DNA of 64,000 nucleotides from Botryotinia globosa. Lineage: Eukaryota > Ascomycota > Leotiomycetes > Helotiales > Sclerotiniaceae. The position numbers and the translations under genes were made by a program. Shown in pieces: positions 32,557 through 44,795 of the stretch; the first letter of the stretch is position 1; each line of letters begins with the position of its first letter. Below the pieces are notes generated by a model that was given only the letters and a program-made list of their open reading frames with translations, was not told the origin of the DNA and ran no database searches. The stretch spans positions 558,001-622,000 of the forward strand of contig RCSZ01000019.1 of NCBI GenBank assembly GCA_014898425.1, written 5' to 3'.

Positions 32557-33625
32557 TTATTTCTTTTTTGTAGCATCATGAGCAGCTCGTGGTAATAAAT
32601 CACCCCCCTCATCGCCCGAATTTTGTGTAGACTCAGGTGTTGTGCTGTTTCGGCTATCCCTATGTTTCTCTTCCGTTGAATCATTGGACTCGGTAGCTTT
32701 TTGTGTAGTTGGCTTCACTGGCTCTGATTTTGCTTCAGGCTTCTTCTCGGATTTTTCTTCCGGGTTTTCTGATACTCCGGCCTTTGGAGACAACGGTTCC
32801 GAGCCACCCTCTCCTGATCCATTTGCCGCTTCTCTTGCTCGAAGCTCCTCCTCTATCTCATCCTCCTCATTCTCCAATTCTGATGCATACATCTCTGGAT
32901 GAGCTCGGAAGCAATCTTGCATTCCCCTAAACACAGTTAGTTCTGATCGATCGCCGATGTTCTAGACCTGCAGACTCACTTGAACTTTTCTATACATTCA
33001 ACACCCTTTGGCTCTTCAGTAGAGTGAACAAAACAGCTAAACGCAGCTTTGAACTCCTCTCCACAAGGTCCATGTGCCATTCCTCCCAAACAAGGACAGT
33101 CCCAATTGATTTCACCAGTTTCCGGATTGAATGCGCCTTGTTGGCCAGCTTCATCTTCTAGTCCTTCCATCTCTCCTTCCTCCTCAGCTCCACCTTCTGC
33201 AGCGACTGCTTTCGCGGCCGACTCGTGTTCCCTCTTCTCTTGTTCTGCTGCTAGTTCTGCTTGTCGTTTTCGCTTTTCTTCAATGACCGCATCGAGAGTG
33301 GGCAATTCTGATTCTCGAACTCTGTGTATTGATTCATCTAATTTTTGAATTGCTGTTGTGCCAATCAGCATCTCCTTGAGATTCGCCTCCTAGCTGCTAA
33401 TATTCTCATACCTTCTGGTTCTTCGGCGAAAACATTGCTCGTATTATACCAATATACTCCTGCACCTGCCAATGCCCATCTTGCAGCGCTGCTTTTCCAA
33501 CTTCGGGACTTTTGTGAGGGTGGTGCTGTGCTTAAGAATCGTCGAGCAGAAGTGGTATTAATGACAGATTTATTAGACTGTGGTCGTGAGCCTTTCGGCG
33601 CTATTCTCAAAACTGATTTGAACAT
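32557..33625 (-). CDS. MIA40: MIA40 intermembrane-space import oxidoreductase
   Basis: Receptor and oxidoreductase of the disulfide relay that imports twin-CX3C and CX9C proteins into the mitochondrial intermembrane space. Exons are 33625-33412, then an exon ending at 32980, then 32926-32557. I start at the ATG at 33625; the frame upstream reaches only a GTG. The exon 2 start is uncertain: acceptors CAACAG (exon from 33352, 318 residues) and AATTAG (exon from 33337, 313 residues) both keep the frame, and the first lies closest to the CTGAT branch point. A presequence is followed by a membrane anchor ([12 protein letters not shown]), a coiled linker, then the catalytic CPC (NWDCPCLGG) and two CX9C motifs ([11 protein letters not shown] and CIEKFKGMQDC), then RAHPEMY. 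A Lys/Glu/Ser-rich tail of about 95 residues follows. Confidence 0.94.
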
Positions 33626-34052
33626 GCTGGGTTGAATTCGAGAAAATGACTGTGAAGATGAAAACACTCAAAAGAAATAATAGGAACCTCAAAGAATAGC
33701 AGACTCGAATATGAACGCCGTGTTTGTAAGCATCTCTGGATTTTCCGAATCACCGAATCAAGAAAATGTCTGGATCATGTGATTTATGATAAGATAAGAT
33801 ATTGTCGCAAGTGTACTAGGTAGGTAGGTTCTTATTAACTTTCTACTCCCACCAAGCAGAATGTCTATATGTGTTCTCTTGCTTCCTTATTGTAGCCCCC
33901 CATGATAACAGCGTTAAGTAGTTTACACTGCTGGAGATAGTCTATTGGTTTTCTTCTCTTTGCTAGGACTTCACAAGCTGAAAGGTTAATGGTCAAATTC
34001 GTCTCAGCATCTACACACTTTCCCCTAGAACCTTCACCAACGCTATAAAATT
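33626..34052. promoter_or_regulatory. Shared divergent promoter region MIA40 / thiamine pyrophosphokinase
   Basis: 427 bp between the two start codons. It holds ATCATGTGAT at 33774-33783 (about 150 bp from the MIA40 start) and CTATAAAA just before the pyrophosphokinase ATG, which lies too close to the ATG to be a confident TATA box. Confidence 0.5.
33774..33783. promoter_or_regulatory. ATCATGTGAT E-box upstream of MIA40
   Basis: Near-palindromic E-box of the same type as those upstream of uS12m and the OM14-like gene; the same 10-mer occurs twice in the MITE at 25838-26229. A regulatory role is inferred. Confidence 0.3.
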
Positions 34053-34952
34053 ATGGGATCCCAAGATTTTGTCACTTGGCACCCTGCTGATATATTCTCT
34101 GATCATCCAGCCGATCATAAAGAGTTTGCGCTCATTGTCCTAAACCAGCCTCTGGAGCTGCCTTCTAACATCTACAAGAAGCTGTGGGATAATGCTGTCT
34201 ACCATATCGCAGCTGATGGTGGCGCAAACCAAGTTTATAACAGGAATCACAAAAAGCCATTCGATGGAAATTCTTTAGACCCAGCCCTCAAAGACGAAAA
34301 AAAGGCTGGTACCTATCTTGGCATTGATACTATCATTGGGGACTTCGATTCCATGTCTCCCAATCTCTTCAAATATTTTGAGAATAATGGCACCGAAATC
34401 ATCAGAGACGGCGATCAGTATTCCACAGACTTTACCAAAGCAGTGCGATATGTTAAAAGTTTTAAGCAACCTGTTGACTCGGAAAGAACTCCTCCATGTT
34501 CACATCGTCAGGAGAAACTCGATCAACTCAAGCAATTACCCAGACCTCTCGATATCATTTGCCTGGGAGGTTTAGGTGGAAGAGTTGATCAGGCTCTTTC
34601 ACAACTTCATCATCTTTATATGTTTCAGCAAGAACCCAACTATTCCAAGGGCAAGATGTACCTGGTTTCTAGTGAAGCCATAACTTTTGTTCTCAAGGCT
34701 GGGAAACATAAGATAAAGATCAAGGAAGAGGGCAAGTTGCTGAAATTGGGAAAGCACATTGGAATATTACCGGTCAAGGAACCTTCGATCATAACCACAC
34801 AAGGCTTAGAGTGGGACGTAACAGATTGGAAGACAGAATTTGGAGGTGATATAAGTACTAGCAACCATGCGAGGGAGGACTGGGCGACCATTGAAACGAC
34901 GAAGGATGTTGTATTCACCATCGATTTTGTTCTCAACAAGATGGATGAATAA
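34053..34952 (+). CDS. THI80: Thiamine pyrophosphokinase
   Basis: Transfers pyrophosphate from ATP to thiamine to make thiamine pyrophosphate, in the cytosol. Single exon, 299 residues, a usual length. The family motifs appear in order: YHIAADGGANQVYN, IIGDFDSM, DGDQYSTDFTKAVRYV (catalytic Asp/Thr block), CLGGLGGRVDQALSQLHHLY, and in the C-terminal beta domain THI80-type GILPVKEPSIITTQGLEWDVTD with the substrate-binding Ser/Asn in STSN. All key residues are present. No THI-box-like riboswitch is seen in the 427-bp leader; in fungi such riboswitches control other thiamine genes. Divergent from MIA40. Confidence 0.96.
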   Translation: MGSQDFVTWHPADIFSDHPADHKEFALIVLNQPLELPSNIYKKLWDNAVYHIAADGGANQVYNRNHKKPFDGNSLDPALKDEKKAGTYLGIDTIIGDFDSMSPNLFKYFENNGTEIIRDGDQYSTDFTKAVRYVKSFKQPVDSERTPPCSHRQEKLDQLKQLPRPLDIICLGGLGGRVDQALSQLHHLYMFQQEPNYSKGKMYLVSSEAITFVLKAGKHKIKIKEEGKLLKLGKHIGILPVKEPSIITTQGLEWDVTDWKTEFGGDISTSNHAREDWATIETTKDVVFTIDFVLNKMDE

Positions 34953-35734
34953 GACCAACTTCGCCTGGACGGACGATTCGATGATCTCCGGGCCTGAAAA
35001 TAGAGGATTGAACATAATTTCACTGCCCACACCCTTGATTTGCCGAACACTTTTCAAGACGATGTTCGCAAAGTGGGATCAATCTTGTTTATATTTTCTA
35101 CACCCCTCATTGTTCAGGGTGAGCAATGAGGTGAGACCAGTGTGCTTTAAGTCTTGGGCGCAATTGTTACCCATTAGTCTCACGCGCCTATATGCGCTTC
35201 TCCTAGATACCCGTCTTGTCCATTAGACTCCTAGAATATAAAGTCTTACTTGCTGTATATTTCTCGATTGCTTGTTTACCTTTGGTGACAAATTACTCCG
35301 TCACCATTTACTCTACGAACAAAAGCTTTCTATAAAATCTGTAGCAATTGAATCAAACCCCAAGTTGACAACAATACTGAGTGTTTATACACGTGTAAGT
35401 CTTTCGAATGATTCTTTATTGATACCGGCAGACTGCACTTGATCAAATGTCTATCAGATCTCTCTTCTCTCTTTCTCCACGAAAAACCCCATGCTGCCAA
35501 TGGTCCATTGCCCCTCCCTAAACTATTCTTAGGTTAGCTCCTTCCGATAAGGTTAAGCCCACCATCCCGATAAGCATGCAACAACCAAATTTTTCTTCTT
35601 CCCGATATTTTTCCTTCAGAGTCATCTTCGATTGATTCCAACCTTCACAACCCATATTCTTTTTTATTCAATCTTCACCCTCGCTCTCTCATATATCCTC
35701 ATATCTTCTCATAGTCTCCTAACAATCATTCAAA
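34953..35734. other. Intergenic region upstream of GMP synthase
   Basis: About 780 bp; C/T-rich stretches near 35640-35710 are typical of the 5' leader of a highly expressed fungal gene. No gene is seen. Confidence 0.55.
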
Positions 35735-37434
35735 ATGGCTTCTACAGCTGCTGAGATTGAACCTCACAAGGTTTATGATACTATTCTCACTCTGGATTTT
35801 GGATCCCAATACACTCATCTTATTACCAGACGTTTGCGCGAACTCAATGTCTACTCTGAAATGCTCCCATGTACCCAAAAGCTTGCAGATCTCGAATGGA
35901 AGCCAAAAGGTATCATTTTGTCCGGAGGACCATACTCAGTCTATGAGGAGGGGGCACCACACGTTGACCCTGCATTCTTCGAACTTGGAGTTCCTATTCT
36001 CGGTATATGCTATGGAATGCAAGAGATTGCTTATAGAATTAGCAAAGACAACGTCATTGCTGGCACAGCCCGCGAATACGGACATGCCGATTTGAAAGCA
36101 AAGAAAATTGATAATGGACATGTCGACCAATTGTTCGCAGGATTGGAGGACGATGTTAAAGTCTGGATGAGTCATGGTGATAAGTTGGGCGCATTGCCAG
36201 ATGGATTTCACACTATTGCTACAACTGCAAACTCTGAATACGCAGCAATTGCACATGAAAGTCAACATATCTATGGTATGGGAATTTAGATCTATCTATT
36301 TGGAGAATCTTTTCCCCCTGATCCAAAGCTAATTAAACTCTAGGTCTTCAATTCCACCCCGAAGTTACTCACACCGAAAATGGAATTCAACTCCTCAAGA
36401 ACTTTGCCGTCGGTATCTGCGGGGCTCGAACAAACTGGACTATGGCCAAATTCGTGGATCAAGAGATCGCTAGAATCCGTACATTGGTTGGAGAGAAGGG
36501 TCAAGTCTTGGGTGCTGTCAGTGGAGGTGTTGATTCAACTGTCGCTGCGAAATTAATGCACGAGGCTATTGGAGACCGGTTCCATGCCGTTCTCGTCAAC
36601 AATGGCGTTATGAGATTAAATGAGTGCGAACAAGTGCGAAAGACATTGACAGAAAATCTCGGCATCAATTTGATTGTCGCAGATGCATCTGAAGATTTCC
36701 TCGACGGCCTCGTCGGACTTGATGAGCCAGAAGCAAAGAGAAAATTCATTGGAGGAAAGTTCATTGATGTTTTCGAAGCCGAAGCCAAAAAGATCGAAGA
36801 CGCAGCAGCCAACTCCGACAAAGCTGGCAAGATTGAGTTCTTCTTGCAAGGAACATTATATCCAGATGTTATTGAAAGTATTTCATTCAAGGGCCCTTCC
36901 GCGACTATCAAAACTCATCACAACGTTGGTGGCCTTCCAAAGCGCATGACAGAGGGCCAAGGACTTAAACTTATCGAACCCTTGAGGGAATTGTTCAAGG
37001 ACGAAGTTAGACAATTGGGAAGGGAGTTGGGCATTGCCCATGAACTCGTTATGCGCCATCCTTTCCCGGGTCCAGGTATTGCCATTCGTGTCTTGGGAGA
37101 AGTTACTCGTGAACGTGTCGAAATGGCCAGAAAGGCCGACCATATCTTTATCTCTATGATCAGGGAGGCAGGCCTCTATGACAACATTGGACAAGCCTTT
37201 GCAGCTGTTGACCCAAGTAGAGCTGTTGGTGTTATGGGTGACAAGAGAATGTATGGAAACATCATTATCCTGAGAGCAGTTCAAACAACCGACTTCATGA
37301 CTGCCATCGCATATCCTTTCGAGAATGCATTCTTGTCCCGGGTTTCTACAAGAATTATCAATGAGGTTCACGGTGTTTGCAGAGTCGTATATGATTATAC
37401 TAGCAAGCCACCTGGAACTATCGAGTTGGAATAA
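35735..37434 (+). CDS. GUA1: GMP synthase (glutamine-hydrolysing)
   Basis: Converts XMP to GMP using glutamine and ATP, the last step of guanine nucleotide synthesis. Exons are 35735-36275 and 36344-37434 (intron GTATGG...CTAG splits a Gly codon), 543 residues. The N-terminal class I glutamine amidotransferase domain has GICYGMQ with nucleophile Cys92 and GLQFHPE with His185 and Glu187. The ATP-pyrophosphatase domain carries the P-loop SGGVDS at 240-245, and the C-terminal dimerisation domain has [15 protein letters not shown] and ends in the conserved KPPGTIELE. Complete and without damage, although the stop codon lies only 349 bp from the RIP-mutated retrotransposon. Nucleotide enzymes of this kind are essential or conditionally essential. 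Confidence 0.97.
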
Positions 37435-37782
37435 ATGTCAAGTTTTGTGTTTTAGGCGTTACCGTGGTACATGTATACCTTTAGATTATAGATACTCCAA
37501 ATTGATATTAAGAATGAAAAAACCCCCCAGAAATTATAGTTTAAGAATTTGAACATTATGTGAGTTTGTGATTGTATGATAAGCAGTTGATATAAGATAT
37601 TATCATGGCTTGAGGGATATTTCACGTCTGGCCAATCATGAAAACGAGACAGTCAACATAGATACCTAGGTAGTCAAGATATTTTCATGTTCATAAAATA
37701 TAAATACCTGTGCAAGGTTATCCCTAACTTCCAAGGCGATAATATATTAATAAAGGATGATTACCTAATTTTTCAAGATAAA
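37435..37782. other. 3' flank of GMP synthase up to retrotransposon
   Basis: 348 bp of transition sequence that becomes AT-rich towards the left LTR; it ends with the left target duplication ATAAA (37778-37782). Confidence 0.55.
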
Positions 37783-37924
37783 TGTAAGTAAGATTGAAGT
37801 AAAAGAGATAATATTTAGGATTAGAAGCAAGGGCCAGGATAATGGTCCTTGCTTATCTAATCTACGCTAAGCTAATTTAGTATATATGTATATGATATAT
37901 AATTATGTGTTTAAAAGTATAATA
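37783..37924 (-). repeat. 3' LTR of the gypsy element
   Basis: 142 bp. Differs from the partner LTR at 16 positions, all C/T or G/A transitions. Several former CG or CA dinucleotides are TG or TA here. Confidence 0.93.
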
Positions 37925-40900
37925 AATGCTGTTAATAAAATAATACTTTGTTTTAAAGCAAAAGCAAAAAACATATTTAATATTTATATTTTATTTTAGC
38001 TATATATGTAATCACTCCTCGAAAATCTTAATTAATTCTATTGGCATTTTTTTATCTAATACTTATTTATTCTATTTCATTTCTTTTTTTGAAAAACGAA
38101 TCAAATATTCAATCATTTTTTTTCCTTCTTTTTTATATTATATTCTTTTATACAAAATCTATTTGGGAATTAACTCTGGATTCTATAGAATTCTTTATAC
38201 AAAAAGATAATGATAGAAATCTTATATAGAATTCAATGCAAATTTGAGATATATAATACTAATAATTGAATATATTTTTATAGATTTAGGTAGTTTGATT
38301 TAATAAATTAAACATTCAATCCTTTCTAGTATTTTGAATAAATCTACAAACTATTACTCAATCTTTATATTTCTATCTATAATATTAAGTATATTATACT
38401 TTCAATATAATCTTAAAGAAATATAATCTCTAATCTTAAAGAATATAGATTTGTATTATCAATTAAAGTAATATTTTATAAATATAGCTACAAATTTGAT
38501 TATATTAATTACTTTAATTATTGTAGATTTGTATTTGATATTATTGATAGATTCTATTGGATATATTTTTGTATTTTGCTTTACTACTGATTCAAATCTA
38601 GTTTTTAAAAATAATAATTCTAATAATTCTATAATTGCTTTTGTTATAATATCAAATAGCTTTTTAATCCTTGATTTATATATAACTATAATAATAATAA
38701 TATTTATACTTTGAAAAGTAGAATTTAATAAAGTTATAAATAAATATAATAGAATTATTGGCTATCTCGAAATATTCTTTAGAGTATTGAGATAATATTG
38801 AAATATAATTTCAATAGTTTGATTAGTTTGTTTATTATTACTATTTATTTGAGGATATTATATTATATTAAATAGTAATTTAATATTCAATGAATTTATA
38901 ATTCCCTTTTATATCTCAAATACAAATTTTTTATTTCGATCAAATATTATTGTATAAAATACTTTTTATAATATTAAAAATAAATATTAAATCAAAGAAT
39001 TTCTCTATTAAGCTACTATCCAAATAACTTTTTCTAGAATCAAAATAATTACTTTGAATAATTTATTAATAATTAATAATATATAATTAAACAAATCTAA
39101 TATTAATCTAAATAGAATCAAAATGAAATCAATAGATATTGTATAGAAAATATATAGTGATATTAAAATTGATTATAGTAATTTATAAAATTGATATTTG
39201 AAGATTGATAATATTTTGTATCAATAATAATGATAAAGGAAAAATCGAAATTTTTTTGAAATATTAAAAATATAAAAATTGAAAGAAATCCTTTTATAAA
39301 TTCAATTATAATTAGAATAATCTAATTGATTATATATATAACTGAAAATCTTTTCTTTTAAAGCTTTAAATACAATTAATCTTTTTTAAAAATATATTGT
39401 ATTAGTTTTTGTATATAGAATATTTTTTTTTAAATCAAAAGATAATTTTGCAATATTAATTCCTAGTTTTTTGTTTTCTTTGATTTATTTGATTAGTTTA
39501 ATATATTGTAGATTCAATATATATATTTGCTTGAATTTCTATAGCTAGATCTTTTCAATTTGTAATATTGCTATAGGATAAATTATAATATCTATTGTTT
39601 CAATATTATATATATATTCTATCTAAATTGATTTCTGTTTTTCTATTTTTTTATTAATAATATAAAATTGTGATAAAGTATTTAATATAATATTAAAATA
39701 TTCAAACTTATATTATACCTCGAAGCGAAATTAAAAAAGATATTTAAAACTTTATAAATAGTAAGGATTTAGTTGAATTAAAGAAAATATATTCATTGAA
39801 ATTTGAATTGTAATCTGAATATTTATAGAATAATCTATATATATTATTGTTGGGAATTTCAATAATTCGATTAGATACTAAATCCTAGAAATTATTCAAT
39901 ATAAATCTACAATTTCTAATTCTATTGATTAATAATTTGATTTGATAGAAATAATTAATTATAATAAAAATATAATTAGTATAATAAATTTCTGAATGAA
40001 TAAATTAATTATAAAGTAATAAACTATACTACCTATTCTCTTTTTAAATATATCTACATCAATATATAACCTTTTTTTAAAATTGAAATAATATAAAATC
40101 AAAGATTTTTTAAAAGCAAGTTATAATTTGATAAATGAATTTCTTTTTTTAATTATAATATCCTTGAATTTTAAAGTTATAGTTAATCTTTTTCTTTTAG
40201 TTTTTGTAATAGTATCACCTTTATAATTATATAATAAACAATTTAACTGATATTTTTGTTATTGTAGTATTATTAATAATTTTATATAATAAGTTATATA
40301 TTATTGCAAATAGCTAATAAATCCGAGATAATATTCTAACTGTTTTAAAGATTGAGGAAAAACTAAGAATTGGATAATTAAAAGTTTATTATTTGTAAAT
40401 ATAAAACTAAAAATATTAATCTTTTGATTGAATAAAATAATCGAAAAATAAGCTAGATAGTATTTCTTTAAATTCAAAACAATATTTGTTTTTCTGAATT
40501 ATAAAAAAACCTATTAAAGATATACTAGATAATCCTCAAATATATAATTAAAGATAACAATATTATTAATATATATTTATACAAATTCTCTCTCTGATTT
40601 CAAAATAATATCAATATATCTTTGAATATAAGCTGAAGAATTTCTGAATCTTATTATTATATAAATAAATATTTCTTAATTATAATAAAATAATATAATG
40701 AGATATTTCTGATATTCTTTTTTGATATATTATTAATAAAAAAAGCTAGTATAATTGATTATAAAAATGAAAGGATATCCAACTATCATTATAATAATAT
40801 CATTTTGTATAAAAATTAGATATATATTAGAAATTACAATATAATTCAATATATGAATATCTATAACCACTTTATTTTTTTTTAATATAATTCCTTTATT

Positions 40901-43900
40901 ATCAATTACCTTTTTTTAAACACAAAAAACTAAAAAACTAAATAGAATTAGTTTTGTTATTTATTTGAAGCAATCTTGTTTATAAAGTTTATTATAAATT
41001 TCATTTATTAAACTTTAATCTTTTTGATTTATAAAATAAACTTTTGTTTTTTCCAATTTGAATTTTTTTTTTCAATTTTTATATAAATCTATTTCCATTT
41101 CCTTACTTTTTACTATATTTACAAAACCCTTTCAATCCTTTCAAATTATAAAATTCATTTTAATTAATTTCTTTAATTACTATTTTTAACCTTTATTTCT
41201 ATAAATTATAATTCTATTTAACAAAACAAATTCCTATTTAATAATTTCTAAATTATTAATACTTTTTTGCTTTAAAATATTATTTGTACTATTAATTGTT
41301 TATAAAATAAAAGCTATTATAATTATAAATAATCTTTTTGTTAAAAAACATTTTATAGAAATAAAAGTTATAGTTAATATTTGAGTAAGATAATAGATAT
41401 TGATATTATCGATAGTTATTATCATCTGAATATTAAAATCGATAATATTTCTGAATTTCAAATTTCTATAAATTATTATCTTTTTATTTATAGGATTTTC
41501 GATTATAATGAAATTGAATATATTAGATATCAAATATATAAAAGATATAAAGTTACTTTGTAATAAAAGCTCATAAACTATATCATAAATTAATAGAAAC
41601 AATTTATTACTTTTACTGCTATTAATAATTACAAACACTTGTAATTAGAATAGAATAATAACTTCATTTTTGATATAAATTAGGATTTTTCTTTTAGTTT
41701 TATTTGATTATATTATAATCTTAATTTGTAACCTTATATATTAAGATAGAATCAAAATTCTATTATTAAAATTAATAATCTATCTTTCTAATATATTAAT
41801 ATTATTTCTTATTAGAATTCTTATATCAAGCTGATTTATAATATAAATCTTATAATAGAAATGAATAACAATATTGTTTAATACTAAAAGATAGAAATTC
41901 AAATTTACAAATTGACTTATATTATATTTTTGGAAATTGAGATTGCAAATATTTATAATCTTTTTTATAATATGAATTTTTATAATAAAATATATTTCGA
42001 ATAAAAAGAAATGATTGATTAGATTTATATTACAATCTATATTAAAATAAATTAAATATACTTTATTTTAAGAATTGCTCAATGATATTTTGATTTTGAT
42101 ATATTTTCGATTTCTAAAAGTATAATCTAATAAGGATTTACTAATTTCAGTTGTAAAACAAACTATTTGAAGTTTCTATTGAATTAATTATAAACCTCTA
42201 ATATCAACTATTATAATGATTCACTTGAATTGATTAATAAACTATAAAATTTGAGGTATTATATTTATTAATAAATTATTAATCTTGGATTGTATAGAAT
42301 ATTTTGTAAATCTATATTTTCTATATTGATCTTTGAAATGGATATATAATTTATTTTCTATTTGAAAAACCTTGTTATAATTGTAATATCAATATTTGAA
42401 TTTATTGATTTTAATAATCTGGAATAGCTTTTGATTATTTGATATATATTTAAAATCAAAATCTAAAAAAATGAACCTTGATTTCTAATTTCTTTTGTAA
42501 AAATATAAATCTTGAATATTTTCCTAATATATATTTTTGGATTTTACATTAATTGATATCTTAATATTCAAAGATTTGATTAGAATCGAAACAAGGTTTT
42601 ATATCAAATAAATATATTATATCTCTATCTCTTTGCCATTAATATCAGATTTATTATTTAATTCCTTATAATAACTTTCCAATCCTTAATAATATACTTA
42701 ATCATATATATAGTTATTATAATCTTCTACTTTTTTATTTGTTTTAATAGATTCCTTCTTTTTATCTTCCTTTATATTGTAAGCTCTTATTCTATTTATT
42801 CTATAATCCTATCTAATATTCTACTTTCAATAAGGTTTCCTATCTAATAAAAAAATATTTTACTTAACCTTATTCTTTGTTTTATCAACATCATACTTTT
42901 TATAAAAGTTAAAAAAATCCTTAGGAAATAAAAAAAGATAAATAGATTCACAATCATTTCAATATTGTAGCCTATAAAAAGAAAAACACTTACTATTATA
43001 TTAACCAAATAAATAGTTCTCTAGAAAATTAAAATAGTAAATATCAAACTAATTATCCTTTTTGTAACCAATTTGCTTTATAAAAATCGATAGATTTATT
43101 TCTAATATAAGTATAGATATATAAATGCAAAGCTTTATAATTAGATAATAATATATAATAAATATTTGAATATATTTCAATTCCACAATACCTATATTTC
43201 GATTAAATACTATAACATTTTGAACAAATTCCTTGGAATCCTTACATCGATATATATCTTTAATGGTATATTTGAGTTTTTCTAACTTTTTTAATATTAT
43301 ATTTAATAATATATAAAAATATATTTTAAACTTGATATATCAATTTTCAATACTAACTTTAAATTCTGCTTATATTATATTAGATATTTTGTTAATATAT
43401 TATAATTCAGTTTTTTTATATAGATATTAATCAAATTGAAAAACAATAAGGTAAATAGCAAATAGTTTATTAATAATATCTAACACCTTAGCTTTTATAT
43501 AAATAATAAAAGAATATATATTATAAAAAATCAAAATATTATTTATTATTTCGATAAATACACTTATTTTATTATCTAACTCAAAGTAATCTAGATTTTA
43601 AGAATGAAAATGTAAGATACCTGTTGATATAAGATTTGATTATATAAAAGCTTATATTATTTACAATAATTATTGGAATTGTTTTATTATAAAGATTATA
43701 ATTAGTAATTCTATTTTATTTATTAATATATTATTATTGATATTATATAAAGATAAGATTTAATTATATATTTATATAAACAGTAATATACTAGATATTA
43801 TAGAAAGCTGATTTTATTTTGCAATCTATAGATTAGGAATGATATTGATAATGCTTTAGACTATTTCAATCATTTGATTATAATTATTGAATTAATTGGT

Positions 43901-44371
43901 AGGTATATTAAATGTTTTAAAAGTATTGATAAATATTATAAAAGTGTTAATTGATAAAGATTCTTGAATAATAAAAGGAATGATTTGTTTGTTTATACTC
44001 AAATTGAGTAGAATCCAAATGATTGCTTTTTGTTGTTGTAATAACAATTTGTTACAAGCTTTTAATTGCTAAATAAAAAACGAATTGATTAGAACTGTTT
44101 TTTTAATAATCTTTTGAATAAATTGATTGGATTACACTTTTGGTTTGATAATTGAGTTGTTAATTATTATTATAAAAGTATAATTTGGTTACTCCACTTA
44201 TTATAAAACTGAACCATTCTAATTAAGTACAGCAAATCTGAAGTTATTTACTACTTGAAAAGAATATAAAAAGAATTTGATTGTAGGAAATATAATATTA
44301 TAAGAGAAGATCTAGTACTATAGATTGATAATCGACTTTGTCCGTAGAAAAACCACAGACTTATTACTATA

Positions 44372-44513
44372 TATAAATAAGATTGAAGTAAAAGAGATAA
44401 TATTTAGGATTAGAAGCAAGGACTAGGATAATGGTTCTTGCTTACCTAATCTACGCTAAGCTAATTTAGTATATATACACGTGATACGTGATCATGTGCT
44501 TAAAAGTATAACA
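44372..44513 (-). repeat. 5' LTR of the gypsy element
   Basis: 142 bp, the better preserved copy at the CpG-containing segment CACGTGATACGTGATCATGTG. Ends in CA directly before the target duplication. Confidence 0.93.
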
Positions 44514-44795
44514 ATAAAGTTCAATTATTATAGATATAAAACATGAAATCATTTATTCATTCAGTCTTATCCTTGGTGAATGTTTGATTGTTTCCTTTCC
44601 ATACATCTCCTTTTTTCCCCTATGCATAGCCTCCTCTCCATGAATCCTTCCAGCCCATTTGATCATCTCCCATCTCCCATCTCCCATTTCCCAACATCCG
44701 AAACAGTAGCTCGACATCTATGCGCCTCTATTATGCTACTTGATACAACAAAGACCGGGAACGATTATCCAAAAAGGAAAAAAGAGAAAAAGACT
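44514..44795. other. Spacer between retrotransposon and protease 3' end
   Basis: 282 bp of normal composition resuming abruptly after the ATAAA duplication; contains a CCCATCT-type stretch near 44665-44690. Confidence 0.5.

Larger units (their letters stand above)
37783..44513 (-). mobile_element. RIP-degraded Ty3/gypsy LTR retrotransposon, 6731 bp
   Basis: Complete boundaries: 142-bp direct repeats at 37783-37924 and 44372-44513, flanked by the 5-bp duplication ATAAA (37778-37782 and 44514-44518). LTR ends are TG...CA, mutated to TG...TA in one copy and TA...CA in the other. The interior is extremely A+T-rich, with stops in every frame. On the - strand, codons 40576-40553 read IYINNIVI, the reverse-transcriptase catalytic block Y-x-D-D with both Asp codons changed to Asn by G-to-A. 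The following frame (about 40550-40310) keeps the gypsy RT pattern, including LKQLEYYLGFISYL. Hence the element runs on the - strand and its 5' LTR is the right one. It cannot encode a working protein. Confidence 0.92.

Noticed and set aside
33626..33667. N-terminal extension of MIA40 to 33667
   Set aside because: The frame begins at GTG; the ATG at 33625 gives a normal presequence.
38041..38714. Two + strand open frames in the AT island (Phe/Ile/Asn-rich)
   Set aside because: Chance frames in RIP-mutated retrotransposon sequence; the coding orientation of the element is the - strand.
41300..41638. 112-codon - strand frame in the AT island
   Set aside because: On the element's coding strand but composed almost only of Ile, Asn, Phe and Leu from RIP; not a functional protein.
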